Shown one piece after another: positions 12,760-20,229 of a stretch of DNA of 38,188 bases. The stretch's first letter is position 1. Each line of letters opens with the position of its first letter. Location: the IMG/VR virus record IMGVR_UViG_3300043409_000989, positions 1-38,188 of that record. One strand, 5' to 3'. The position numbers were made by a program, and so were the translations under genes. Below the pieces are notes generated by a model. The model did no database searches. It was given only the letters and a program-made list of their open reading frames with translations, and was not told where the DNA came from. Source of the stretch: a virus.

Positions 12760-12978
12760 TTAGCGGGAAGCCAAGGCAAATTCCTCCGCGCAAATTTCAT
12801 CCGATATGTCGGCACCGTCAGAGGCTGTGATCGAATACGTGATGTAGCTGCCCGGCCCGTTCGCCCGCGCCCACGCCCGCGAATGCCGAGCCCGTGACGC
12901 GACTGCGGCGCCCACCGTGCGATGGGAAGAAATCTTGTGAGAGTTGAAGGTGTCGGTGAGGGTGATGATCGTTTTCAT
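12760..12978 (-). CDS. Hypothetical protein, 72 aa
   Basis: Starts M-K-T-I-I-T-L-T-D-T-F-N-S-H and ends with an acidic helix (S-D-E-I-C-A-E-E-F-A-L-A). An S-H-R-T-V-G-A-A-V-A-S-R-A-R-H region lies between. Preceded by the AACCCAACCCAAAAA leader, which is shared with two neighbouring genes, and no Shine-Dalgarno sequence. Function unknown. Confidence 0.6.
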   Translation of the reverse strand: MKTIITLTDTFNSHKISSHRTVGAAVASRARHSRAWARANGPGSYITYSITASDGADISDEICAEEFALASR

Positions 12979-12999
12979 TTTTTGGGTTGGGTTGCGGGA

Positions 13000-13158
13000 T
13001 TATCGGGAGGAAAGAGCAGCGAGAGCGAGAGCGAAAAACTTTTCCGCCTGCGCCGTGGTCATTCTCTCCACGAACTTTTCTTGCTCGGCAACGGAGAGAG
13101 CGAAAACCTGCGAGACAATCGCGGGGGTGATTTGGGTGAGGGAGTTGATGTGTTCCAT
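13000..13158 (-). CDS. Hypothetical small helical protein, 52 aa; first gene of the leftward block
   Basis: ATG 13158 (M-E-H-I-N-S-L-T-Q-I-T-P-A-I-V-S-Q-V-F) is preferred to an upstream TTG at 13215, since AGAGGG precedes it directly and the upstream bases hold repeated operator-like sites. The protein is an amphipathic helical string with E-Q-E-K-F-V-E-R and A-E-K-F-F-A-L-A-L-A-A-L. Could be an early regulator; no known motif. Confidence 0.55.
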   Translation of the reverse strand: MEHINSLTQITPAIVSQVFALSVAEQEKFVERMTTAQAEKFFALALAALSSR

Positions 13159-13191
13159 GCCCTCTACAATGCACGCGCACCGCTCACGCTC

Positions 13192-13227
13192 AAGATAATT
13201 CGCACGCAATCGCAAAGATAGTTCGCA
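13192..13227. promoter_or_regulatory. Pair of operator-like direct repeats
   Basis: AAGATAATTCGCA (13192-13204) and AAGATAGTTCGCA (13215-13227) differ at one base and start 23 bases apart, about two helical turns. They sit just upstream of the first leftward gene. Read on the minus strand each contains TATCTT, which could also serve as a weak -10 element. Confidence 0.45.
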
Positions 13228-13500
13228 AGTGTGAGCAAGCCCAAGGGTTTACGTGCGATCAAACTTTCGGCATCCAGCGCAAGCGATCGGAAATCTCGCC
13301 CCTACACTCTCTAGAATGTATAGAGAAAAAGGGAGCGAAGGAAGGGAGCGCATCGCCCCACGGCCAAAGGTGGGAAGGGAAAGGAAAGCTAGTGCAAGCT
13401 AGCGGTTCAATAGTGTCCTAATCCATCACCCTCCCATTCCATCGTCACGCGATCGCACGCATGGGCCGGCCCGATCGCCCGCTACCCTAGGCCCAGGCAG
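13228..13500. other. Divergent non-coding region, left part
   Basis: No gene on either strand. GATC-containing sites are frequent (for example GCGATCGG, GCGATCGC, CCGATCGC). A short inverted repeat GCTAG-TGCAAG-CTAGC lies at 13388-13403 and an imperfect one at 13308-13326. No confident promoter was identified. Confidence 0.4.
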
Positions 13501-13604
13501 TGTGCCATTTTGTCGCAGTGTTCAGGTGGACACTAGTGTCCGTCCGTACACTATGCCATCCTGTCCCTACGTACTGTGCCAATTTGTCACTGTGCCAATT
13601 TGTC
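13501..13604. repeat. Four TGTGCCAxTTTGTC iteron-like repeats
   Basis: TGTGCCATTTTGTC (13501-13514), a diverged copy TATGCCATCCTGTC (13552-13565), TGTGCCAATTTGTC (13575-13588) and TGTGCCAATTTGTC (13591-13604). The last two are identical and 16 bases apart. The palindrome GGACACTAGTGTCC lies between the first and second copies. Typical of initiator or repressor binding arrays. Confidence 0.65.
13528..13541. promoter_or_regulatory. Perfect 14-bp palindrome
   Basis: GGACACTAGTGTCC is fully self-complementary and lies between the first and second iteron copies. Half-site TAGTGTCC recurs at 13411-13418. A good operator candidate for a dimeric regulator. Confidence 0.5.
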
Positions 13605-13665
13605 CCACTAGGGGGGAGGGGGTCGCAGCCGGGCAGCGGGAGCAGGATTAGGATTGGTCCAGACC

Positions 13666-13846
13666 ACCGTTAAAAAAAGTGCCAAAGGACGGTCTAGGCA
13701 AGCTGTAAAAAAATAGCCAAGAGGGGTTTAAGTCACCGTTAAAAAAGTGCCAAAACAACGCCTTAATTGGATTTTTTGGAGTAGATGAAGTGACGTTTTA
13801 TCTATCGCTATAGGACGGTTAGGACGACCTGTAAAAAAATATGGCC
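13666..13846. repeat. Two interleaved A-tract repeat families
   Basis: Family 1, ACCGTTAAAAAA(A)GTGCCAAA, at 13666-13686 and 13735-13754. Family 2, starting GGACGGT and ending CTGTAAAAAAATA(T)GGCC or TAGCC, at 13687-13718 and 13813-13846. The A-tracts make this the most AT-rich part of the region, suited to strand opening. The order is 1-2-1-2. Candidate origin or control array for rightward transcription. Confidence 0.6.
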
Positions 13847-13862
13847 TTACGCGGGCATAGGC

Positions 13863-13891
13863 TTGACAATGTGAGGGATGGGGGTGTAGAT
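13863..13891 (+). promoter_or_regulatory. Possible promoter for the rightward block
   Basis: A perfect TTGACA at 13863-13868 is followed 17 bases later by GTAGAT, a poor -10 match. If used, transcription would begin close to the ATG at 13898, giving a nearly leaderless message. Weak evidence beyond the -35 box and position. Confidence 0.3.
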
Positions 13892-13897
13892 GGCTGT

Positions 13898-14212
13898 ATG
13901 GCAAAAAAAGCTCTTAAAACGCAAGGAACCCCCGTAGGAACGCAAAAGCAGATGGCGGGGGACATTGAATACCTGTTTAAGCTCTATCGGGAGGTGCATG
14001 AGCGGGTGGCTAAGTTGGAGGATGAGGGGGTGGCGTTGGGGGAGTGTTTGGCTAACGAGGCGTTGGATCGGATGGAGGAAGAGGAGAGGGCGTCAAGGCC
14101 GTGGTATGCGAAGGTAGGGGTGTGGCTGCGGGCTGGAGACAATGGGCTGCTTGTGGCCTCTATTGGCTGTGCCACTGTTTTCTTAGTGGCTGTTATAATT
14201 TTGGTGGCATGA
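13898..14212 (+). CDS. Membrane-anchored coiled-coil protein, 104 aa
   Basis: Starts M-A-K-K-A-L-K-T-Q-G-T-P. A charged helix likely to form a coiled coil (Y-R-E-V-H-E-R-V-A-K-L-E-D-E) leads to a C-terminal membrane span (G-L-L-V-A-S-I-G-C-A-T-V-F-L-V-A-V-I-I-L). First gene of the rightward block, directly before the small terminase. Could be a holin- or spanin-related protein or a membrane-tethered packaging accessory. An ATG at 13841 gives a 19-aa extension but lies inside the A-tract repeat, so the shorter form is preferred. Confidence 0.65.
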   Translation: MAKKALKTQGTPVGTQKQMAGDIEYLFKLYREVHERVAKLEDEGVALGECLANEALDRMEEEERASRPWYAKVGVWLRAGDNGLLVASIGCATVFLVAVIILVA

Positions 14213-14727
14213 GCGGGACGGTGAAGGTGCTTCCGGCGCTGGCTACAGCGGTGGCTACGTCCACGGTGGGGGTGAACGCCATAGAAAAGCGTGAGCCTGT
14301 TAAGGCTACGTTAGCTCTGGAGATGCTGGCAGGAGGGGAGACGTATGAGGCGGTGGCTCGGGCTACGGGGCTTAGTTTTACGTCTATTGCCGCGCTAAGG
14401 GCTAGGAATGACAAGCCGTTGGAGGAACGTCGGAAGCAGCTTGCCGTTGATGGGTTTGAGATGGCGGAAGGGCTTAGGTTGTTGGCAAAGCAGAAGATGC
14501 AGAGCTTGGCTGACAACCCAGACGAGCTTGCCAAGGTGAATCTACGGGACTTGGTGCTGCCTTATGCCATAGCCCAGGACAAGGCGTTTGCGGCCTTGGG
14601 GGAGAACAAGGTGATTGTGGAGCACAGGAGAGGGGCGTCGTTGGAGGATGCTATGCGGGAGATTGAAGCTGTGCGGGCCAAGATACGGCAAAGTGCTATT
14701 GAGGTGGATGTTACGCCAAAGGAATGA
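14209..14727 (+). CDS. Putative terminase small subunit, 172 aa
   Basis: An N-terminal helix-turn-helix (G-G-E-T-Y-E-A-V-A-R-A-T-G-L-S-F-T-S-I-A-A-L-R) is followed by long helices suited to ring assembly and a C-terminal R-R-G-A-S-L-E-D-A-M-R-E-I-E region that could contact the large subunit. Position just before the large terminase, size and domain order all fit the small subunit that recognises phage DNA for packaging. ATG 14209 overlaps the previous stop as ATGA and has GGTGG before it. Confidence 0.7.
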   Translation: MSGTVKVLPALATAVATSTVGVNAIEKREPVKATLALEMLAGGETYEAVARATGLSFTSIAALRARNDKPLEERRKQLAVDGFEMAEGLRLLAKQKMQSLADNPDELAKVNLRDLVLPYAIAQDKAFAALGENKVIVEHRRGASLEDAMREIEAVRAKIRQSAIEVDVTPKE

Positions 14728-14850
14728 ATGAACGCGCACAGGGACACGCCGGATTGGTATAAGAAGAATGAAAGAAAAATGAGGGCGTATTTCTTACAGG
14801 ATGGTCCGCTAGACGACGAGGATGAGAAGGAATGGGAAGAGCTTCCCTAG
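14728..14850 (+). CDS. Tiny acidic protein, 40 aa
   Basis: ATG 14728 lies immediately after the small-terminase stop with AAGGA four bases before it. The frame reads M-N-A-H-R-D-T-P-D-W-Y-K-K-N-E-R-K and ends D-D-E-D-E-K-E-W-E-E-L-P. It fills the gap before the methyltransferase (ATG 14856). The strongly acidic tail hints at a protein-binding or DNA-mimic role, which is speculation. Confidence 0.55.
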   Translation: MNAHRDTPDWYKKNERKMRAYFLQDGPLDDEDEKEWEELP

Positions 14851-14855
14851 AACGC

Positions 14856-15278
14856 ATGAACACCGCCGTACACTTTAGCAGCGCAACCGACCTGTGGTCT
14901 ACACCGCAGGACTTCTTCGATAAAATCAACGAAGAGTTTGGTTTTGAGACAGACGTTTGCGCTTCGGTTGAGAACGCTAAGTGCAAGAGGTTTTTTACCA
15001 AGGAAGACGACGGGTTGGCCCAAGTATGGATGGGTGTCTGTTGGATGAACCCACCTTATGGCCGCAAGATTAACCAATGGATGGAAAAGGCTTACAAATC
15101 TTCATTGGATGGCGCAACAGTTGTTTGCCTAGTGCCAGCAAGGACTGATACCGCGTGGTGGCACGATTACGCCGCCAAGGGCAAGGTGCGGTTTATTCGA
15201 GGCCGTCTCAAGTTTGGTGAACACGCCAACTCAGCACCGTTCCCGTCTGCTGTAGTGGTGTTTAAAGCAATAGCATAA
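14856..15278 (+). CDS. DNA N6-adenine methyltransferase, phage Dam family, 140 aa
   Basis: Residues W-S-T-P-Q-D-F-F-D-K-I near the start, D-V-C-A at 33-36 and the catalytic N-P-P-Y-G at 65-69 mark the phage N-6-adenine methyltransferase family, which uses SAM to methylate adenine in DNA. Later L-V-P-A-R-T-D-T-A-W-W-H and R-F-I-R-G-R-L-K-F-G are also typical. The gene probably protects virion DNA from host restriction. ATG 14856 is chosen over 14832, which would overlap the 40-aa gene. It lies between the two terminase genes. Confidence 0.9.
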   Translation: MNTAVHFSSATDLWSTPQDFFDKINEEFGFETDVCASVENAKCKRFFTKEDDGLAQVWMGVCWMNPPYGRKINQWMEKAYKSSLDGATVVCLVPARTDTAWWHDYAAKGKVRFIRGRLKFGEHANSAPFPSAVVVFKAIA

Positions 15279-15289
15279 TCCAACCGGAA

Positions 15290-16927
15290 ATGGCATTTGT
15301 TTGGCGTAAACACCCCATCCTGCTACCACCTACGGAGGCCGAGACTGCCATGATGGAGCCGGAACAGCTTGTCTCCCTGCACACGCTCTACCATTCGGCA
15401 ATTGCAAATAGCGAACAAGACCCCTATCGCTACGGGTTCATCCTAGACAACTGGCGTAGGTGCGAGGAGTTGCTTTTGCAACATGATGCTGTGATGGCAC
15501 TTGGTGGAAACAGAGCATCGAAAACTCAGCTGGGTGCTTGGCTAACAATCAAATGCGCCATGCAGAACGAGGGCAGCTTGATTGTGTGCTTTGCCCAAAA
15601 CGCTGAGTTGTCGGTGCTTGTGCAGCAGAGTGCCATCTTCCACCAGCTTCCAGCGGAGTATAAGCACAAGACGCTTGGGCAGGACGAATACATCTCCTAC
15701 ACCAAGCAGAACGGCTTTGCCGGGAATAGCCTCATCTTCCCCAATGGGAGCCGCATCCTGTTTAAGACCTACTCGCAATATACGCAGAATCAAACTGTCC
15801 TAGAGGGGTTGGAGCTTGGTGCGTTCTCCCCTACGGCGGTTAATCTAGGGGCGTGGTGCGACGAATACCTCGGTGGCCCCGAGTTGGTGGACACCCTAGC
15901 TTTCCGTTTAGCCACCCGTAACAGCAAGATGCTGCTGACGTTCACCCCGATTGATGGCTACTCGGAGACGGTGCGACAGTTCCTCGATGGCGCGAAAACC
16001 ATCGAAACCAAGAACGCCGAGCTTCTGCACAACAGGGCACTTCCTTACGTCCAGGAGTGCTCTAACAGGGATGCAGCCATCATCTACCTCCACACAAAGG
16101 ACAACCCCTTTAGCGGCTACGAACGGGTGGCTAAGGAGGCTGTGGCGAAGGGGGACGAGAGTTGGATTCTGTGCCGGGTGTATGGCGTGCCAACGAAAAG
16201 CATTTCCAGCAAGTTCCCCTGCTTTAGCCGCGAGACTAACGTGGTGAAGCATGAGGACATTCCTTGGGTAAAAGACCCAACAAACAACCCTTGCACGCTC
16301 TATCAGGTTCTTGACCCCGCTGGACGTAAGAAGTGGTTTATGGCGTGGATTGCCGTAGATGCCACGGATACATGGTGGGTGTATCGGGAATGGCCGGATG
16401 CTAGCCACGGGGATTGGGCTGAGTGGCGCAACGGAAAATGGGGTGCCGGGGAAGGCGCAAAGCGGGATGGGCAGATTGAGGGGGTCCAGCAGTATGTCTC
16501 CCTCATCACCACCCTAGAAGGCGAATACCGCGAAGACATCATGGAACGGCTGATCGACCCGCGTTTGGGTGCCGCCAAGTATCAGGGAGCTACGGGAGCC
16601 TCCAGCATCATTGACGACCTTGCAGATGCCGGGCTTTCCTTTGTTCCGGCCCCCGGTTTGGACATTGAAGACGGCTTGCAGGCGTTACAGAACAAGATGG
16701 CCTACAACCGCAAGCTACCCCTAGATGGTAGCAACAGGCCACGCTTTTACATCTCCGACAGATGCGAGAACATTATCCGTTCCATCCAAGAATACACGGG
16801 TGACGGTGGCAAAGACGAGGCATGGAAAGACCCTTTGGATTGTGTGCGGTATGCTGCTATTGCCGACATTCGGTACGTTGACCCCAAGTGGCTAGGTGCC
16901 ATGAAACAATCAGGAGGAAGTTATTAA
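15290..16927 (+). CDS. Terminase large subunit, 545 aa
   Basis: The ATPase part shows Walker A G-G-N-R-A-S-K-T at 72-79, Walker B W-C-D-E-Y-L at 189-194 and a coupling motif L-L-T-F-T-P at 215-220. The nuclease part has Y-Q-V-L-D-P-A-G with Asp342 and W-K-D-P-L-D-C-V-R-Y near the end (Asp515, Asp518), as in RNase H-like terminase nucleases. The protein pumps DNA into the procapsid and cuts it. Length is in the usual range. Start ATG 15290 has GGAA just before it. Confidence 0.93.
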   Translation: MAFVWRKHPILLPPTEAETAMMEPEQLVSLHTLYHSAIANSEQDPYRYGFILDNWRRCEELLLQHDAVMALGGNRASKTQLGAWLTIKCAMQNEGSLIVCFAQNAELSVLVQQSAIFHQLPAEYKHKTLGQDEYISYTKQNGFAGNSLIFPNGSRILFKTYSQYTQNQTVLEGLELGAFSPTAVNLGAWCDEYLGGPELVDTLAFRLATRNSKMLLTFTPIDGYSETVRQFLDGAKTIETKNAELLHNRALPYVQECSNRDAAIIYLHTKDNPFSGYERVAKEAVAKGDESWILCRVYGVPTKSISSKFPCFSRETNVVKHEDIPWVKDPTNNPCTLYQVLDPAGRKKWFMAWIAVDATDTWWVYREWPDASHGDWAEWRNGKWGAGEGAKRDGQIEGVQQYVSLITTLEGEYREDIMERLIDPRLGAAKYQGATGASSIIDDLADAGLSFVPAPGLDIEDGLQALQNKMAYNRKLPLDGSNRPRFYISDRCENIIRSIQEYTGDGGKDEAWKDPLDCVRYAAIADIRYVDPKWLGAMKQSGGSY

Positions 16928-16929
16928 CC

Positions 16930-17172
16930 ATGAACAAGAACGAGATGAAATGTAATGTTCCGCGCCGTGACCTAAAGGGCGGAAAGAAGTCTGTTGTTAA
17001 AGCCTGCGCTAACGGTGTGGAAAAGATTGTCCGATTTGGCGATGCCAACATGAGCATTAAGAAGAGCAGCCCCGCTCGCAAAAAGAGCTACTGCGCCCGT
17101 TCTGCTGGTATTAAGGGTGGCGAAGGAAAGCTGTCTGCAAACTACTGGTCTAGACGCGCTTGGGATTGTTAA
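16930..17172 (+). CDS. Small basic phage structural-region protein, 80 aa
   Basis: Begins M-N-K-N-E-M-K-C-N-V-P-R-R-D-L-K and contains I-V-R-F-G-D-A-N-M-S-I-K-K, then K-K-S-Y-C-A-R-S-A and L-S-A-N-Y-W-S-R-R-A-W. I recall a conserved short family with RFGD.NM and YWS.R.W motifs next to terminase or portal genes in several phages; its role is unknown. GGAGG lies 10-14 bases before ATG 16930 inside the terminase end. Confidence 0.7.
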   Translation: MNKNEMKCNVPRRDLKGGKKSVVKACANGVEKIVRFGDANMSIKKSSPARKKSYCARSAGIKGGEGKLSANYWSRRAWDC

Positions 17173-17182
17173 GAGAAACAAA

Positions 17183-17560
17183 ATGAAGATTAAATGCACG
17201 GCTTTGGCCGAGGAAATGGGGATGGAAATTGGACAGCTAATGGCAAGGGCTGAACGTGTATTGCAGCCAATCCACAGTAAGGGAAAGGGAAAGAACACAT
17301 GGTTTACGGAGGATGGGGCAGACCTTATCCGTCAGAGCGAGGAAGCCCCGCTTACCGTAGCTCATCGCTACGAAGCCTACGGCATTAAGACAGCACCCAA
17401 CCCCCGCTGGCTGTATTGCACCATTGACACGTTTAAGGGCAAGATTCCAGTGGCTATCCCCCGCAAGATGCAGGATAGGCTTGTAGGCAAATACTTTACC
17501 GTAGAAGCAATCCAAGACATTAAAGGAACGACGTTTAGACATGAAGTCCTCTCACGCTGA
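17183..17560 (+). CDS. Hypothetical protein, 125 aa
   Basis: Begins M-K-I-K-C-T-A-L-A-E-E-M-G-M. The N-terminal third could be a small HTH-like helical domain; the C-terminal half has strands (W-L-Y-C-T-I-D-T-F, K-I-P-V-A-I-P-R-K, R-L-V-G-K-Y-F-T-V-E). ATG 17183 follows an A-rich leader. Between terminase and portal, so possibly a head accessory. Not recognised. Confidence 0.65.
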   Translation: MKIKCTALAEEMGMEIGQLMARAERVLQPIHSKGKGKNTWFTEDGADLIRQSEEAPLTVAHRYEAYGIKTAPNPRWLYCTIDTFKGKIPVAIPRKMQDRLVGKYFTVEAIQDIKGTTFRHEVLSR

Positions 17561-17756
17561 CATTACGACAGACCCTAAGTGGATTGCCGAGCAAACCGAC
17601 CGGCTGGCTGGCTGGGAGCTTCTTCAACGGCATTGCGGGCGCGGGGGACATGAGTTGTCTGAACGTGTTCTAACAGATAAGTTAGCTATGCCAGTATCAT
17701 TTTGGCATGGTATGATTCGTCAGATAAAACGCCGACATCCTAATGCAAAAAAGTAA
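17541..17756 (+). CDS. Hypothetical protein, 71 aa
   Basis: Small protein with W-I-A-E-Q-T-D-R-L-A-G-W-E-L-L, H-C-G-R-G-G-H-E-L and a basic end (I-R-Q-I-K-R-R-H-P-N-A-K-K). It overlaps the previous gene by 20 bases and the portal start by 14, which supports translation as part of the late operon. Function unknown. Confidence 0.6.
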   Translation: MKSSHADITTDPKWIAEQTDRLAGWELLQRHCGRGGHELSERVLTDKLAMPVSFWHGMIRQIKRRHPNAKK

Positions 17757-19839
17757 CGAAGAGAAAGCCCTGACGTTTTATAGCGAAAAGGGTCCAGATC
17801 ATGTTGCGTTAAAGAATGCTTACGACAGCACCCTAACCGAGCTTGCTGAGTATTTTAATCAATGTAGGCGTTCCTACGATGAACGGCGCAATTACTGGCC
17901 GGGCAAGACTGAAGACCTTCGCAAGCATGGATCAGACTCTTTTCCGTGGGAAGGAGCGTCAGACACTGAGGTTCATGTTATCAATGAACGGATTAACAGC
18001 TACGTTGCCCTTTGTCTTACGTCTCTCAACCGTGCTAACATTCGTGCCTATCCAGTAGCTGTAGGTGATATGGCACAAGCTAAAGTAACATCTAGCTTCC
18101 TAAAGTGGATGATTGCTTCCTACATTCCCCGCTTTAAGCAGGAGATGGAGCTTGCATCTAACTACCTTTTTGAACGCGGGTTAATGATTACCTACGTTGG
18201 TTGGGACCGGGAAAAGAACAAGTACCTCCAGAAGTTTTCTCTTGAAGACATTGCCACTAGCAATCCCCGCCTTGCCTCTGTCATCTTAGACGGTAGCGAC
18301 GATGTAGGGGTAATTGCCATGCTCAAGTCAGTGTTTCCTGACCTTAAGGACAAGCGGGCAAAGAAGGCAATTAATGAGCTTCGCGCCAAGGGCACTTGTG
18401 AGCTTACGGTGACACGCCGCGACATTGATCGTCCTTGCATTAAAACTTGTGCGCCAGATGGGGATGTAATCTTTCCGCCTTATTGCATGGACCCCCAGAA
18501 GGCTCCTTACGTTTTCTACAAGATTAGGATGACGGTGCAGGAGATTTTGAATAAGGTAGAAGTGTCTGGTTGGAACCGTGAATGGGCCGACTATTGCATT
18601 GAGCATTACAGAGGACAGAGCACAGACATATTTAACGGCAATGCAGCAGAGCAGGCTACCCGATCCAGCGTTGCCGAGTGGCAAAATGACGACTTGGTTG
18701 ACGTTTTGTATGTCTATCAACGCCTTGTTGATGAAGAAGATGGAAGTCAGGGTATCTACCAAACAGTAATGTCCCCGCTGTTTACAGGGAAAGGAGATGT
18801 TCCCGGCCATGCAAAGTTTGAGCTAATGAACGGCTACGAGGACTACCCATTTATTGTCACCCGGCTTTCTGAGGACAATAAACGACTTTACGATCTCCAG
18901 ACCATTCCCGAACTACTTCGTGGTATTCAGTACGGAGTGAAAGTAGAACGGGATAGCCGCACTGACCGTAACAGCATGGCCACCATGCCACCGCTTATGC
19001 ACCCTATTGGCAAGCCACCGCCAGATTGGGGTCCAGGCAAGAAGATTGGCCGGATGCGTCAGGGAGACTACGAGTGGGGTCCAACCCCGGCTTACAATCC
19101 TGGCAGCGTAGAAATGGAGCAATCGCTTCTTTCTAGCGCAGACAAGCTAATGGGGCTTGATTTCGCTAACCCGCTTTCTGCCTCCCGGCGTCAGTACTTT
19201 GTAGATAAGTTCTTGGCCCACGTTCAGGGCGTAATTAAGGCTGCTTACAACTGTTTTCAGCGGTTTGGCCCAGACCAACTGTATTTCAGGGTTACGGGTG
19301 TTCCAGATGCTCAAACCTACAGCAAGGGAGACCCAGATGTTGATGTAGACATCTCTATCTCGTTTGACGTTCAAAACACGGACCCAGAAACAGGTGAGAA
19401 GCAGATTGAGCAGCTTTTGGCTTTGGTGCCTTACGACCGCAGTGGCCGTATTAACCTCGATAGTGCCATTGAATTTGCTGCTAATGCTATCAATCCAATG
19501 CTTGCAGATGCTATTCTTCAGCCTGTAGAAGCCGCGCAGGATAAGATGGTTAAGGATGTTACGGACGATCTTACTAAAATCTTCTCTGGCATTGAGGTAG
19601 GCGCACGGCCTAATGGGGCAACATCAGCCCTAGACATCATTAAGCAATACGCCGCGCAGCCTGACATTACCCAGAGGTTGCAACAGGACGAGGCATTCCG
19701 CACCCGCCTAGAGAAGTATTCCGCCCAGTATTCGTTTGCTATCCAGCAGCAGCAAAACGCTGAGATTGGTAGAGTTGGCACCGCGCCAGCCAGCATGGGA
19801 CAGGTTGCCACTCAACAGGCTAATACGGTAAACCAATAG
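17743..19839 (+). CDS. Portal protein, 698 aa
   Basis: Size, place after the terminase and composition fit a podovirus portal, the dodecameric ring through which DNA enters. The N-terminus carries D-S-F-P-W-E-G-A-S-D-T-E-V-H and I-N-S-Y-V-A-L, then a long beta/alpha body with D-R-N-S-M-A-T-M-P-P-L and D-K-L-M-G-L. The end is Gln/Ala-rich (S-F-A-I-Q-Q-Q-Q-N-A), suitable for a barrel extension. Identification is by size, order and the W-E-G-A-S-D-T-E region. Confidence 0.85.
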   Translation: MQKSNEEKALTFYSEKGPDHVALKNAYDSTLTELAEYFNQCRRSYDERRNYWPGKTEDLRKHGSDSFPWEGASDTEVHVINERINSYVALCLTSLNRANIRAYPVAVGDMAQAKVTSSFLKWMIASYIPRFKQEMELASNYLFERGLMITYVGWDREKNKYLQKFSLEDIATSNPRLASVILDGSDDVGVIAMLKSVFPDLKDKRAKKAINELRAKGTCELTVTRRDIDRPCIKTCAPDGDVIFPPYCMDPQKAPYVFYKIRMTVQEILNKVEVSGWNREWADYCIEHYRGQSTDIFNGNAAEQATRSSVAEWQNDDLVDVLYVYQRLVDEEDGSQGIYQTVMSPLFTGKGDVPGHAKFELMNGYEDYPFIVTRLSEDNKRLYDLQTIPELLRGIQYGVKVERDSRTDRNSMATMPPLMHPIGKPPPDWGPGKKIGRMRQGDYEWGPTPAYNPGSVEMEQSLLSSADKLMGLDFANPLSASRRQYFVDKFLAHVQGVIKAAYNCFQRFGPDQLYFRVTGVPDAQTYSKGDPDVDVDISISFDVQNTDPETGEKQIEQLLALVPYDRSGRINLDSAIEFAANAINPMLADAILQPVEAAQDKMVKDVTDDLTKIFSGIEVGARPNGATSALDIIKQYAAQPDITQRLQQDEAFRTRLEKYSAQYSFAIQQQQNAEIGRVGTAPASMGQVATQQANTVNQ

Positions 19840-19847
19840 AAAGCCTA

Positions 19848-20060
19848 ATGACTCAGGACGAAAAGGATTTAGACCATCTTGGGCATATTGAGGCGTTTCA
19901 ACGCTTTATGTCTCAAGTGCATGTTTCCCGTGAGACCGCTATTGGCGACTTGCGGGGTGCTTCCACCGACCAAGTGCAGCAGATTGCTGGCAGGATTCAG
20001 GCTTACGATGACATCCTTCGCTATGGCGATTGGGAGAACATCCGTAGGCGGATGAAATAG
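19848..20060 (+). CDS. Hypothetical helical protein after the portal, 70 aa
   Basis: Helical protein (H-I-E-A-F-Q-R-F-M-S-Q-V-H) with R-I-Q-A-Y-D-D-I-L-R-Y-G-D-W near its end. Short proteins with an 'AGRI.AYDDIL' stretch are common between portal and scaffold in podovirus-type gene orders. ATG 19848 follows cctaATG spacing with no Shine-Dalgarno sequence. Role unknown. Confidence 0.7.
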   Translation: MTQDEKDLDHLGHIEAFQRFMSQVHVSRETAIGDLRGASTDQVQQIAGRIQAYDDILRYGDWENIRRRMK

Positions 20061-20154
20061 GCGGGCGGGTCGTTAATCCGCTACCCTGCAAAGGGCCATC
20101 GACACGGGTACGGTTTCTACGTGCTGCCGCCTATAAAGCCAATAAATGGCAAAG

Positions 20155-20176
20155 ATATGCTATCTGTCAAGCATAT
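20155..20176. promoter_or_regulatory. Inverted repeat in the 170-bp gap before the scaffold gene
   Basis: ATATGCT-ATCTGTCA-AGCATAT: seven-base arms with an eight-base centre. TACAAT, close to a -10 box, follows at 20180-20185 without a good -35. The gap (20061-20229) is the largest in the rightward block and holds no gene, so an internal promoter or regulator site is plausible. Confidence 0.4.
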
Positions 20177-20229
20177 GCCTTACAATGCGTCCATCGTAGT
20201 CGCCATGACGTTAAGTTGGCGGAACAAAT

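Noticed and set aside
13841-13897. Upstream start (ATG 13841) for the first rightward gene
   Set aside because: The ATG lies inside an A-tract repeat copy and before the only TTGACA box. The extension has no protein-like character.
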